A stretch of DNA of 64,000 bases from Bacteroides cutis (GCF_900241005.1 NZ_OEST01000001.1:951252-1015251), one strand, 5' to 3'. Numbered from the stretch's first letter, positions 1 to 9,207 are shown. Program-made: numbers and translations. Notes: generated by a model from the letters alone, not told the origin.

Positions 1-399
1 ATTACTTGTGAGAATGTCTATGAGATATTACCTTTTGAGAATTCTCTTTGTGTACTGACTTTGAAAGGTGTCTATTTAAAAAAACTTTTTGAGAATATCG
101 CTGCGCGTTATGGCGAAGGCGTCAGTGGCGTGAAGCTGACAATCTCTAAAGATGGTAAGTTGGTGAAGGCTGCAGTAGCGGGTAAGCCAGTGGAAGATGA
201 TAAACTATATACGGTTGCTACTATCGACTATCTGGCTGATGGCAATGATGGTATGGCCGCTTTGCCTCAGGCTGAAAAGAGGGAGTGCCCGGCTAATGCT
301 ACATTGCGTGGCTTATTTATGCAATATGTAGAGAAACAGACTGCTGAAGGTAAGAAAATCGCTTCACGCATGGAAGGGCGTATTACGGTTGAAAATTAA
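1..399 (+). CDS. 5'-nucleotidase C-terminal domain protein (5' end outside window)
   Basis: The reading frame is open from base 1, so the gene starts upstream of the window; only the last 132 residues are visible. They match the C-terminal substrate-binding domain of UshA-type 5'-nucleotidases: a stretch ending in PFENSLCVLTLKG, then a Gly-rich VSGVKLTISKDGK segment, and YTVATIDYLADGNDGM, the usual aromatic/NDG part of the nucleotide pocket. The metallophosphatase half is the next gene, 28 bp downstream, so the two domains normally joined in one protein are split and in reversed order. It probably acts in the periplasm on nucleotides or other phosphate esters together with that neighbour. The domain family is clear; the substrate is not. 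Confidence 0.85.
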   Translation: MTCENVYEILPFENSLCVLTLKGVYLKKLFENIAARYGEGVSGVKLTISKDGKLVKAAVAGKPVEDDKLYTVATIDYLADGNDGMAALPQAEKRECPANATLRGLFMQYVEKQTAEGKKIASRMEGRITVEN

Positions 400-427
400 A
401 GAATACTAATTAAAAACTATAGGTTAG

Positions 428-1276
428 ATGAAACGTATATCCATATATTGTTTACTGGTCGTTTGCCTGATATTTACGGCATCGGCACAACAGACCAAAG
501 AGTTGTTTATTTTACAGACGAGCGATACGCACAGCCGTATCGAACCTATTAATCCACATGCCGCCGATAGGTATGCAGGTATGGGAGGAACAGTACGCCG
601 CGCTACTTTTTTGAAAGAATATCGTGCCGAACATCCTGATGTCTTGCTTTTTGATTGTGGTGATATTTCGCAGGGTACTCCATATTATAATCTTTTCCGG
701 GGTGAAGTAGAGGTAAAGATGATGAACTTGATGGGATATGATGCTATGACTATAGGTAACCATGAGTTTGATTTCGGTTTGGAGAATATGGCGCGTTTGT
801 TTCGTATGGCTGATTTCCCGGTGGTGTGCGCCAACTATGATGTAAGTGGAACGGTACTTGAAGGTTTAGTGAAACCATACACTATATTAAAACGTAACGG
901 ACTTAAAATCGGTGTTTTTGGCCTTGCTCCCAAAATGGAAGGATTGGTACAGGCTGATAAATGTGAAGGAGTCGTTTATAAAGAACCCGTTGCGGTGGCT
1001 CAAGAGGTAGTAGATGTTCTGCGGAATAAGGAACAATGCGATGTTGTTATCTGTCTGTCCCATTTGGGTATACGTAGTAACAATGGAGATTCTGATGAGA
1101 AACTGGTTACGGAAACCTATGGTATTGATGCTATTCTGGGAGGGCATTCTCATACCTTTATGCAAAAACCTGCTTTCTATATGAATGCTGATGGTAAGAG
1201 TATACCGGTATTGCATACCGGTAAGAGTGGTATATACGTCGGAGAAATGAAGTTGATATTGACTGAGAAGAAATAA
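428..1276 (+). CDS. Metallophosphatase, N-terminal half of a split 5'-nucleotidase
   Basis: A 282-residue calcineurin-like phosphoesterase with a signal peptide (residues 1-20, ending ASAQ), so it is exported. The metal-binding motifs are all present in order: TSDTH (DxH) near residue 33, DCGDISQGTP (GDxxQG), GNHEFDFG, CLSHLG and GGHSHTF. The protein stops where UshA-like enzymes would continue into their C-terminal domain; that domain is the gene just upstream. The stop codon is followed directly by the ATG of the GH3 fusion gene, so the three genes look like one transcript. Expected reaction: hydrolysis of nucleoside 5'-phosphates or related phosphoesters in the periplasm. The specific substrate is inferred only from family. 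Confidence 0.88.
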   Translation: MKRISIYCLLVVCLIFTASAQQTKELFILQTSDTHSRIEPINPHAADRYAGMGGTVRRATFLKEYRAEHPDVLLFDCGDISQGTPYYNLFRGEVEVKMMNLMGYDAMTIGNHEFDFGLENMARLFRMADFPVVCANYDVSGTVLEGLVKPYTILKRNGLKIGVFGLAPKMEGLVQADKCEGVVYKEPVAVAQEVVDVLRNKEQCDVVICLSHLGIRSNNGDSDEKLVTETYGIDAILGGHSHTFMQKPAFYMNADGKSIPVLHTGKSGIYVGEMKLILTEKK

Positions 1277-4200
1277 ATGAAGAAGCTGTTACTATTTGTG
1301 CTGTTGATTTTAGGATGTTATGGACGCTTTGCTTCCGAAGCTAAATACCGGCCTGTTCCGTCTGTTCCCGTAACTTCCGTGGAACCGTTACTACTCCGTT
1401 CCATACAAGATGGAGTGCGATGCCAGCAATGGGTAGACTCTGTTTTAAACAGGTTGAGTTTGAAAGAACGAATAGGACAGCTGTTTATTTATACCATCGC
1501 TCCGCAACAAGATAAACGTAATAAAGAATTGCTACGTAAGGTGGTGGAGGATTATAAAGTGGGTGGTTTGCTTTTTTCTGGTGGATTGATGCAAAATCAG
1601 GTAGCGCTTACCAATGAGGCACAACGTATGGCAGATGTTCCTTTAATGATAACTTTTGATGGTGAATGGGGACTATCTATGCGTTTGCGAGGTACACCCG
1701 TATTCCCGAAGAATATGGTGTTGGGTTGTGTAAGGAATGATTCTCTTCTTTATGAATATGGGTGTGAAATGGCACGGCAATGTCGTGAAATGGGGGTACA
1801 GGTTAATTTTGCTCCGGTAGCGGACGTAAACATCAATCCTCAAAATCCGGTTATTAATACCCGTTCTTTTGGTGAGAGCCCGGTAAATGTTGCCAATAAA
1901 GTGATTGCATATGCCACAGGATTGGAAGATGGAGGAGTGCTTTCTGTTTCTAAACATTTTCCTGGACATGGTGATACGGATGTAGACTCGCATTATGCCT
2001 TACCTACTTTGCCGTTTACGCGTGAACGTTTGGATAGTGTAGAACTTTATCCTTTTAAAAAAGCGATTCATTCCGGCTTAAGTGGTATTATGGTAGGGCA
2101 TTTGGCTGTTCCGGTTTTTGAAACGAACAATGGCGTACCTTCTTCCCTTTCGCGTAATATAGTTTATGACTTGTTGACTCGTGAATTGAAATTCCAAGGT
2201 CTTATTTTTACAGATGCCCTTGCTATGAAAGGGGTATCGAATAATGCGACGCTTTGTTTGCAAGCTTTGAAAGCAGGAAATGATTTGCTGCTTGTTCCCC
2301 GGCGTATAAAGGAAGAGGTTGAAACTGTACTTGCTGCTGTAAAACGTGGCGAACTGAGTGAAGGAGATATAGAAGAAAAATGTCGTAAGGTACTGACCTA
2401 TAAATATGCGTTTGGACTATCGAAGAAACCTTTCGTCCGTCTTTCCGGTTTGGGAGCCCGTATTAATACTGCGTATACCCGTGACTTGATACGGCGTTTA
2501 AAGTTGGCTGCCATTACTGTTCTGGGAAATAAAACAGGAATATTGCCACTGGATCCTGTTATAAAAGAGGTTGCAGTGCTCAATGTAGGTGATACGAAAG
2601 AAATACAGCCGTTCATCAGGCAGATATCAGAATATACTCATCCGGTGGAATTCCAATTAGGAAAAGAACTTTCCGATTCTGCACGTACCAATCTGAAAAA
2701 TAAACTGTCGCAGTTCAAACGTATTTTGGTATGTGTAACCGAACACAGACTGACACCTTATCAATCTTTCTTTGCGGAATTTGCTCCTGATGTTCCAGCG
2801 GTATATTTATTCTTTATTCCCGGAAAACAAGTGTTACAGATACATCGGGGTGTTTCGGCGGCTGGAACGATGATACTTGCCCATTCTTCTGATGACGAAG
2901 TACAAACCCAGGTTGCCAAGATATTGTATGCAGATGCTGCTGCGGATGGAAAACTTTCGGCAAGTATCGGTAACTTGTTTGCTGCCGGTGAAGGAGTAGT
3001 ACTCGGAACTGGAGAAGAACCTCGTTTTGTACCCGAAGAATATGGGCTGAATTCCCGCATGTTGGCTCGGATTGATACCATTGCCGAACAAGGTATTCGA
3101 GAAGGGGCTTATCCGGGATGTCAGGTGGTAATTTTAAAAGACGGTAAAGAGATGTACAGTAAAACTTTCGGTACTCATACATGGAATACGCTGGTAGATA
3201 ATCAGGTAGGTGTTTCACGTCCTGTACAGACCACGGATGTTTATGATCTTGCTTCGTTGACTAAAACAACTGCTACTTTGCTTGCCGTGATGAAACTCTA
3301 TGATAAAGGGCGTCTTAACTTGACTGACCGTGTGTCTGACTACCTACCATTTCTGAAAGATACTGATAAACGGGATATTACGGTAAGGGAACTGTTGTTC
3401 CATCAGTCCGGCTTACCTTCTACGTTGTTGTTCTATCAGGATGCTATTGATGAAGATAGTTATAATGGTACGTTGTTTAAAGTGAAACCGGATAAACTGC
3501 ATCCTACCCGTATCGGGCGTCAGACTTGGGCTAATCCGAAATTCCGGTTCCGTGAAGGGTTGACTTCAAAAGTACCCACAACCGATTGTGCCTTACAAAT
3601 TTGTGATAGCTTATGGTTGAACCGTGCTTTCAAGAAAGAATATCTTCAAAAAATTGCCGATGTTCCCTTGAGAGATAAACGTTATCGCTATAGTTGCGTA
3701 GGCTTTATTTTGCTGCAACAATTGGTGGAAGTGCGTTCGGGAATGCCACTGGATGAGTTTCTTGCCAAAGAATTCTATATGCCGATGGGACTGAAACGAA
3801 CAGGCTATTTGCCTTTAAAATTTTTACAGAAAGATGAAATAGTACCTTCTTCTGTAGACCCGTTCTTACGGAAAACAACTTTACAGGGATTTGTACATGA
3901 TGAATCGGCTGCTTTTCAAGGAGGAATTTCCGGCAATGCAGGTCTGTTCTCTACTGCGGAAGAAGTAGCAAAGATTTATCAGATGCTTTTAAATGATGGC
4001 GAGTTGGACGGTAAGCGCTATTTAAGTAAAGAAACTTGTCGTCTTTTTACTACAACAGTTTCAAAAACAAGTCGTCGTGGCTTAGGTTTCGATAAACCGG
4101 ATATGCAGAACCCTAAAAGTAGCCCTTGTGCTCCTTCCGCCCCTATATCTGTTTACGGTCATACCGGTTTTACGGGAACCTGTGCATGGGTTGATCCTGA

Positions 4201-4348
4201 TAATGGTTTGATTTACGTTTTTCTCAGTAATCGTGTCTATCCGAATACGTGGAATACGAAGTTGCAGGAATTGGAAATACGTGAGAGAATACAGGAGGCA
4301 ATGTATCAGGCTCTGTTGACTTCTCGTTCCCCTAAAGGAACAGAATAA
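1277..4348 (+). CDS. GH3 beta-N-acetylhexosaminidase-type domain fused to a serine hydrolase (beta-lactamase-like) domain
   Basis: A 1023-residue exported protein with two catalytic domains. Residues about 45-400 are a NagZ-type GH3 barrel: the loop KHFPGHGDTDVDSH carries the Asp-His pair typical of GH3 N-acetylglucosaminidases, and TDALAM holds the expected nucleophile Asp. Residues about 590-1010 are a class-C beta-lactamase/penicillin-binding-like hydrolase with SLTK (SxxK) and HTG as the third motif. The second motif reads YSC where YxN or YSD is usual. A GH3-serine hydrolase fusion suggests processing of muropeptides or peptide-linked amino sugars in the periplasm; that is inference. It starts on the base after the upstream stop codon. 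The domains are secure and the substrate is unknown. Confidence 0.85.
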   Translation: MKKLLLFVLLILGCYGRFASEAKYRPVPSVPVTSVEPLLLRSIQDGVRCQQWVDSVLNRLSLKERIGQLFIYTIAPQQDKRNKELLRKVVEDYKVGGLLFSGGLMQNQVALTNEAQRMADVPLMITFDGEWGLSMRLRGTPVFPKNMVLGCVRNDSLLYEYGCEMARQCREMGVQVNFAPVADVNINPQNPVINTRSFGESPVNVANKVIAYATGLEDGGVLSVSKHFPGHGDTDVDSHYALPTLPFTRERLDSVELYPFKKAIHSGLSGIMVGHLAVPVFETNNGVPSSLSRNIVYDLLTRELKFQGLIFTDALAMKGVSNNATLCLQALKAGNDLLLVPRRIKEEVETVLAAVKRGELSEGDIEEKCRKVLTYKYAFGLSKKPFVRLSGLGARINTAYTRDLIRRLKLAAITVLGNKTGILPLDPVIKEVAVLNVGDTKEIQPFIRQISEYTHPVEFQLGKELSDSARTNLKNKLSQFKRILVCVTEHRLTPYQSFFAEFAPDVPAVYLFFIPGKQVLQIHRGVSAAGTMILAHSSDDEVQTQVAKILYADAAADGKLSASIGNLFAAGEGVVLGTGEEPRFVPEEYGLNSRMLARIDTIAEQGIREGAYPGCQVVILKDGKEMYSKTFGTHTWNTLVDNQVGVSRPVQTTDVYDLASLTKTTATLLAVMKLYDKGRLNLTDRVSDYLPFLKDTDKRDITVRELLFHQSGLPSTLLFYQDAIDEDSYNGTLFKVKPDKLHPTRIGRQTWANPKFRFREGLTSKVPTTDCALQICDSLWLNRAFKKEYLQKIADVPLRDKRYRYSCVGFILLQQLVEVRSGMPLDEFLAKEFYMPMGLKRTGYLPLKFLQKDEIVPSSVDPFLRKTTLQGFVHDESAAFQGGISGNAGLFSTAEEVAKIYQMLLNDGELDGKRYLSKETCRLFTTTVSKTSRRGLGFDKPDMQNPKSSPCAPSAPISVYGHTGFTGTCAWVDPDNGLIYVFLSNRVYPNTWNTKLQELEIRERIQEAMYQALLTSRSPKGTE

Positions 4349-4378
4349 TTTGTGAAATAAATCCTATTGATACAATCA

Positions 4379-4420
4379 AAGGGAGTCAATCCCGTCCACA
4401 CGGAATTAACTCCCTCTTTT
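4379..4420. terminator. Bidirectional rho-independent terminator
   Basis: The arms at 4381-4395 and 4400-4415 pair over 15 positions (a few G-T pairs) around a short loop. Ts follow on the plus strand and TTTG follows on the minus strand. It sits between two convergent transcripts: the GH3 fusion gene (+) and the outer-membrane protein gene (-). Confidence 0.75.
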
Positions 4421-4472
4421 CATACTTTGAAACAATTAATTTATTCTCGGTTAAACTTTAGGTGTATTTCTG

Positions 4473-5102
4473 TTAGAATGCAATACCGATACGTAAGCCT
4501 AAGTTGTTCATACCGTCTACACTGTAAGTGAAGAGGTCACCTTTGTTTGTTGCGTAGCTATAGTAGGCAGCGAAGTGTAACCCCGGTCCGTAAGCCCATG
4601 GATAAACGTTAAAGCCGATTTCTGGAGATACATAGAAACCCCATGTATTGGTATGGGCTTCAAATACGTTGAAAGCTGACTTCAACTGTGCATATTGTGC
4701 GCCCAGTTTTACACCTAGATATGGTTGGAAAGCACCACCGCGATTCCATTGATAACGGGAAGCAAGACCGAAGGGTAATTGGAATACAGTATGTTGTTGG
4801 TCGGTATTCAAACTACCTCCTTCACCTATGGGAAGAGTCTGACGACCTACATATTCGTGATTACTATGATAAGCGAGGAAACCTCCTAACGCTATATTGG
4901 GAGTCAGAAAGTAACCACCTTCAAAGCTCATTCCCCATCCACTGCCTTTATCTGCAAAGTTGTTGTTTAAGGGAAAGTTGAATTGCCAATCGATGTTGGC
5001 ATAACCGTTATCGGTCATCTGTGCCTTTACCGGCATGGTGAAGACTAACACGAGGGCGGCAACCGCCATTACCCTCAAAGATATATATTTTAATGTTTTC
5101 AT
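4473..5102 (-). CDS. Outer-membrane beta-barrel protein
   Basis: A 209-residue protein with a signal peptide ending near residue 28 (MPVKAQ) followed by alternating, aromatic and glycine-rich segments (GWGMSFEGGYFLTPNIALGG, YLGVKLGAQYAQ, FYVSPEIGFNVYPW) typical of small eight-stranded OMP barrels of the porin/OmpW-like type. The C-terminus ends LRIGIAF, a terminal-Phe barrel signature recognised by the BAM machinery. It lies 63 bp downstream of the DUF4136 lipoprotein gene on the same strand, probably in one transcript. No transported or bound substrate can be read from the sequence. Confidence 0.8.
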   Translation of the reverse strand: MKTLKYISLRVMAVAALVLVFTMPVKAQMTDNGYANIDWQFNFPLNNNFADKGSGWGMSFEGGYFLTPNIALGGFLAYHSNHEYVGRQTLPIGEGGSLNTDQQHTVFQLPFGLASRYQWNRGGAFQPYLGVKLGAQYAQLKSAFNVFEAHTNTWGFYVSPEIGFNVYPWAYGPGLHFAAYYSYATNKGDLFTYSVDGMNNLGLRIGIAF

Positions 5103-5165
5103 ACTTGTTCTTATTTAAAAAATTCAACGACAGCTATTCTTATATGACAGAAAATGTCAACAATC

Positions 5166-5819
5166 TTATCTGGGTTGTGCATTCATATTGTTGAGATAGG
5201 TAGACTGGGTGAAAGCTTGGTTTACACCTTCTACAGCCATCTTTGTATTTACAGAGGTAGAACCACTCAATAGTCCGCTCATGTAACTGGTCCACAGAAC
5301 AGGAAGTTTCTCGCTTTGACCTTGAGGAGCGTTAAGGTTTAACAATTCGGTGATGAAGGAACCGGTGCTATAAGAATAGTTAACGGCATACGGATAATAC
5401 CAGCCACCCCAGTTGCCCCAATAAGGAGTATCCCAGTAACCCGGATAATTCCACCACCATTCAGGACGTCCGTAGTCAGTGAAGTAGTAAGTGCTCTTCA
5501 CATAGCTAACTTGTAATCCGAGGTCGGCTTCCTCACGGTCTTCTACACGAATATAGCCGCGGTTATTCATATTTGTAACGTAGGCGCTGAGAATTTCTTG
5601 TGCACTTTCGTCTTTCCAATATTCGGCTTCTTTTCTGCTGCCGATCACGAGAATACTGTCCGGCAAGTAGTAAGTTTCAAAGGTTTTGAAATCTGCCTTC
5701 TTGTCATAATTGGTATAAACCAGATACTTATTGTCTAGCTTATCCATGTCAGGGTCTTTCTCGCAAGATACGAATGCGACTGCGAAGACCGCTAATAATA
5801 AGGGAATAAATTTCTTCAT
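5166..5819 (-). CDS. DUF4136 domain lipoprotein
   Basis: A 217-residue lipoprotein: the signal sequence ends FVSC with the lipidated Cys near residue 19. The rest matches DUF4136: a YTNYDKKADFKTFETYYL start, an EEADLGLQVSYV strand after NRGYIRVEDR, and a Tyr/Trp/Gly/Pro-rich loop (residues about 118-145) unusual for its density of aromatics. DUF4136 proteins are widespread in Bacteroidetes envelopes and have no settled function. It heads a two-gene minus-strand unit with the outer-membrane barrel gene, which suggests an envelope role for the pair. Confidence 0.82.
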   Translation of the reverse strand: MKKFIPLLLAVFAVAFVSCEKDPDMDKLDNKYLVYTNYDKKADFKTFETYYLPDSILVIGSRKEAEYWKDESAQEILSAYVTNMNNRGYIRVEDREEADLGLQVSYVKSTYYFTDYGRPEWWWNYPGYWDTPYWGNWGGWYYPYAVNYSYSTGSFITELLNLNAPQGQSEKLPVLWTSYMSGLLSGSTSVNTKMAVEGVNQAFTQSTYLNNMNAQPR

Positions 5820-5921
5820 ACTTCTATAATTGTTTAGGTTAAATATTAATTCCTGCCCTATGGTACCTTAGGCTTTTGAGAAAAAACAAGATAGAATGTG
5901 AAAAGTTCACGAGAGGATATG

Positions 5922-5966
5922 TTAAAAGTAAAAAGTGGCAAGATCACCTTTGTCATCTTACCACTT
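5922..5966 (-). terminator. Terminator of the reductase-GH97 transcript
   Basis: Read on the minus strand, AAGTGGTAAGAT (5966-5955) pairs with ATCTTGCCACTT (5944-5933) across a 10-nt loop and is followed by TTTTTACTTTT. It begins 8 bp after the GH97 stop codon. Confidence 0.75.
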
Positions 5967-5973
5967 TGCCACT

Positions 5974-8028
5974 TTATTGTCTTTTTTGTATGATTGCTGT
6001 CCATCCGCCACCTGGAGCCATATATATACTTAATTTATCACTTGCTTTCACCGTACGTTTTTCTTTACGGTAATCGGTAGCTTCACGGTCGGCATTTATT
6101 CCATCGGAAAAAATTTCTGCTTCATAGTTACCTTCTCTAAGGAAAGAAAGGTCGATGGTATATTTGCGGGGTGTCCAGTTAGTCATTGCGCCTATATACC
6201 ATGTATCTCCGCTTCTTCGTGCCAGAGCAATATGTTCACCAACCTCTCCGGCTAACGCTATTGTCTCGTCAAAAACAGTCGGTACTTTAGCTATAAAATC
6301 GGTACATTCCTGCTCTTTCATATATTTACTGGGACTGTCTGCCAGCATTTGTAACGGTGCCTCAAACACAGTGTACATAGCCATTTGATGCACCCGTGTA
6401 CCTTGGCTCATAGGATGGTCGTTGATGGCGCGGAAAGTACTGCGGGTAGCGTTTGTCATAGCTCCCGGAGTGTAATCCATCGGTCCTGCAAGTTGCCGCA
6501 AATAAGGGGCGGTAACGTCATAACGGGGAAAATCATGGAGAGGAACATTGTTTACGATGGGTTCCCATTTGGCGTTTTCCAATCCTTTCACACCTTCAAA
6601 ATTAAGTATATTGGGATAAGCACGTTGGATACCGTAAGGTTTTAGCCCATGCAGGTCTAGAAGTAGTTTATTGTTGGCTGCACAAACGGCTATTTGCTCT
6701 ACGGATTCTATGACAGGTTGGTCATCACGGTCGAAGAAGTCGATTTTGAAACCTTTGATACCCATATTGGCGTAGTAAGCAAATGATTGTTCCATATTGG
6801 TAATGGCATTTCGCCAGCTTGACCAGAGAATAATACCGATTCCTTTCTGTTTTCCATAGTTAACGAGCTCTTCCAAATTGATATCCGGATTTAAATCCTC
6901 CAGAAGTGATTCTTTTCCACTCCAACCTTCATCGATGATGATATATTCCAACTTATTGGCAGCGGCAAAGTCAATGAAAGCCTTATAGGTTGGAGTATTC
7001 ATGCCTGCTTTGAAATCTACTCCGGTCAGGTTGCAGGTATTCCACCAGTCCCAAGCTACTTTCCCGGGTTTTATCCACGAGGTATCGGCTAAGCGGCAGG
7101 TGGGAGCAAGTCGTTGTGCCATGTCATTATCAGCTAGTTGTGTGTCCTTTTCGGTGACGAGTACAACCCGCCAGGGGAAAGTACGGCGTGCATTGTTGGA
7201 AGAAGATGCTTCCCGTGCCGTACCGGGGATGCGCGCTATATAATCTGCGCGTTTGGTCGGTATACGGTTTAATCGGTTATGCCCGCCGATGGTTTCCTGT
7301 AGCGGGTAGGGGGCGAAGGTTGCCTGTAATCCGGTTGGTGTTCGGTTGTTCCGGATAAGAAACATACCCGGATAAACTTCTACTCCGGCTTCCATAATAA
7401 TGGCTTTCTTCCCTTTTCCCAAATCGACCATTAGCGGAGTAGTGGCAAGCGAATCGGCAACCATTTCTGACAACTTGCTTTCATCGTAGTAAGACTCGAA
7501 AGAATAGCAATAGCGCTCTCCGTTTCGGTTATCATTAATGTAAGGGATAAATGCTTTGTAATCTTTATTGAAGTTGAACTCAGCCGTTTCACTTTTCACG
7601 AGGAACGGTTCCGCACGGTTAGAGATAAACCGGTAGGCAGCACCATCGTCATAAACCCGGAACTGAACGCTATATCCTCCTTTGCATTTAAGGGTCAGCT
7701 CATTATATATATCTTCCACACTTGCCTTTTTATAGAAAGGAGTGGTGAAAGTACTCTTGATGGATTTGCGCTCTGCCCGTGACACTTTCATGCTTTTGCC
7801 AAAAGTCATTTCTTTTCCCGTAGCTCTCATCTCCTGACCTTGCATGGCAATTACCGATGGTTGCAAGACGCCGGTACCGTCATGGTCTATCTTCCAATTC
7901 AGTGTCTCGCCTACATTCACGGTGACAACCAACTTGCCGTTGGGAGATTTTACATTATATTCTTGGGCTCCGACTATACTTAAACAGGCGAAAAGTAAAT
8001 AAAGAACTGTAATGCCGGTATTTCTCAT
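5974..8028 (-). CDS. GH97 alpha-glycosidase, probable retaining alpha-galactosidase
   Basis: A 684-residue exported GH97 enzyme: signal peptide to about residue 21 (SIVGAQ), N-terminal beta-sandwich, TIM barrel (VAWDWWNTCNLTG, YIIIDEGWSG) and a C-terminal beta domain ending GGGWTAIIQK. GH97 has an inverting, SusB-like group and a retaining group; the retaining alpha-galactosidases use an Asp nucleophile on the KIDFFD strand. Here that strand reads KIDFFDRDDQ with Asp at residue 430, so a retaining alpha-galactosidase is predicted. That fits removal of galactose side chains from galactomannan. The gene follows the aldo-keto reductase by 9 bp and shares its promoter, which carries the PUL-wide GGATAAA element. 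Substrate is inference from family and context. Confidence 0.88.
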   Translation of the reverse strand: MRNTGITVLYLLFACLSIVGAQEYNVKSPNGKLVVTVNVGETLNWKIDHDGTGVLQPSVIAMQGQEMRATGKEMTFGKSMKVSRAERKSIKSTFTTPFYKKASVEDIYNELTLKCKGGYSVQFRVYDDGAAYRFISNRAEPFLVKSETAEFNFNKDYKAFIPYINDNRNGERYCYSFESYYDESKLSEMVADSLATTPLMVDLGKGKKAIIMEAGVEVYPGMFLIRNNRTPTGLQATFAPYPLQETIGGHNRLNRIPTKRADYIARIPGTAREASSSNNARRTFPWRVVLVTEKDTQLADNDMAQRLAPTCRLADTSWIKPGKVAWDWWNTCNLTGVDFKAGMNTPTYKAFIDFAAANKLEYIIIDEGWSGKESLLEDLNPDINLEELVNYGKQKGIGIILWSSWRNAITNMEQSFAYYANMGIKGFKIDFFDRDDQPVIESVEQIAVCAANNKLLLDLHGLKPYGIQRAYPNILNFEGVKGLENAKWEPIVNNVPLHDFPRYDVTAPYLRQLAGPMDYTPGAMTNATRSTFRAINDHPMSQGTRVHQMAMYTVFEAPLQMLADSPSKYMKEQECTDFIAKVPTVFDETIALAGEVGEHIALARRSGDTWYIGAMTNWTPRKYTIDLSFLREGNYEAEIFSDGINADREATDYRKEKRTVKASDKLSIYMAPGGGWTAIIQKRQ

Positions 8029-8037
8029 GTTGCTTTC

Positions 8038-9039
8038 TTATTTTAGAATTCGATTAATCGTTTCCAGTTCTTCTGTTGAGAACGTTGTATTTTCAATGGC
8101 TTTCAAATTATCTGCCAATTGCCCTACCGAACTTGCTCCGATAATGACAGATGTCACCATTTCGTCTTTCAAAATCCATGCAAGCGCCATTTCCGCGAGT
8201 GTTTGCCCGCGTTGGTACGCTACTTCATTCAGGGCTTTTATCTTTTTCAGGACCTCATCGGTCAATGCTTCTTTTTTCAGAAAAGCACCCTTTGCCATAC
8301 GGGAGTCTTCAGGAATGCCATTCAGATAACGGTTTGTCAGCAGTCCTTGTGCCAGTGGTGAAAAAGCGATGAAGCCTGTACCGTTTCCTTTGGCTTGTTG
8401 CAAGATACCTTCTGTCTCCGGTTCACGGTTAAACATATTGTATTTACCTTGATAGAGCAGGCAGTGTACATCCCGCTTCTTCAGATAGCGATAGGCAAAT
8501 TCGGCTTTATCTTTGGGATATTTGGAAATGCCTATGTATAGTGCTTTCCCTTGCCGCACAATGTCTACCAAAGTCTGGAGGGTTTCTTCAAGCGGTGTAT
8601 TCGGGTCATAGCGGTGAGTATAGAAAATATCCACATATTCCAGGTTCATGCGTTTCAAACTTTGGTTGAGGCTACTCATCAGCGATTTACGTGATCCCCA
8701 GTCACCGTAAGGGCCGGGCCACATTTCATGTCCTGCTTTGGAGGAGATAAACAGTTCGTCCCGATAAGGCATAAATGATTTTTTCATAATCATTCCGAAT
8801 GTCTCCTCAGCCGAACCGAAGGAAGGGCCGTAATTATTGGCGAGGTCGAAATGCGTGATACCACGGTCGAATGCATAGTGGGCCATAGCTTGTGAATTGG
8901 CAAATGTATTCACATCGCCGAAATTGTGCCATAGGCCTAATGAAATTTCAGGTAAGAGGATACCACTTTTCCCGCAACGGCGATACTTCATTCCGCAATC
9001 ATATCTCTGGGGAGCAGGAGAATAAATAGGATTTATCAT
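8038..9039 (-). CDS. Aldo/keto reductase, YghZ (L-glyceraldehyde-3-phosphate reductase) type
   Basis: A 333-residue NADPH-dependent reductase of the AKR14/YghZ type: MKYRRCGKSG start, SLGLWHNFG, DLANNYGP with the catalytic Tyr, FISSKAGHEMWPGPYG with the catalytic Lys, YVDIFYTHR, and an IIGASSVGQL cofactor loop. No signal peptide, so cytoplasmic. I use the ATG at 9039 (MINPIYS); a TTG start at 9063 would add eight unconserved residues. It leads a two-gene transcript with GH97. Escherichia coli YghZ reduces L-glyceraldehyde 3-phosphate and methylglyoxal. Here the PUL-type promoter suggests induction with mannan degradation, perhaps to reduce a released sugar or a reactive triose; that is inference. 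Confidence 0.87.
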   Translation of the reverse strand: MINPIYSPAPQRYDCGMKYRRCGKSGILLPEISLGLWHNFGDVNTFANSQAMAHYAFDRGITHFDLANNYGPSFGSAEETFGMIMKKSFMPYRDELFISSKAGHEMWPGPYGDWGSRKSLMSSLNQSLKRMNLEYVDIFYTHRYDPNTPLEETLQTLVDIVRQGKALYIGISKYPKDKAEFAYRYLKKRDVHCLLYQGKYNMFNREPETEGILQQAKGNGTGFIAFSPLAQGLLTNRYLNGIPEDSRMAKGAFLKKEALTDEVLKKIKALNEVAYQRGQTLAEMALAWILKDEMVTSVIIGASSVGQLADNLKAIENTTFSTEELETINRILK

Positions 9040-9101
9040 ATTGATATTTTTTAAATTGAACAATTTGAATACTCAGTCATCCGTAAAGAATGACGATGTG
9101 A

Positions 9102-9109
9102 CAAAAATA
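9102..9109 (-). promoter_or_regulatory. -7 box of the reductase-GH97 promoter
   Basis: On the minus strand this reads TATTTTTG, matching the Bacteroides -7 consensus TAnnTTTG, 62 nt upstream of the ATG at 9039. The GGATAAA element begins exactly 37 nt upstream of its first base (9146). Confidence 0.6.
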
Positions 9110-9139
9110 GGGAATTTCCTCGAAATCCACTTCTTTTTA

Positions 9140-9156
9140 TTTATCCAAATGTGATA
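9140..9156 (-). promoter_or_regulatory. Candidate PUL operator, reductase-GH97 promoter
   Basis: The minus strand reads TATCACATTTGGATAAA, identical at 14 of 17 positions to the element before susC (19113-19129). Its GGATAAA part is separated from the -7 box by exactly 30 nt, as at three other promoters of the locus. Confidence 0.55.
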
Positions 9157-9186
9157 GATAACAACTAATACGGTGGATTGAAACAA

Positions 9187-9207
9187 ATGATACTAAAATT
9201 GGATAAA
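9187..9207 (+). promoter_or_regulatory. Candidate PUL operator, GH3 promoter
   Basis: ATGATACTA (9187-9195, reverse complement TAGTATCAT) is followed by GGATAAA (9201-9207), which is 30 nt upstream of the -7 box at 9238. The TAGTATCAT half recurs before the CE7 and GH26 operons. Confidence 0.55.
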
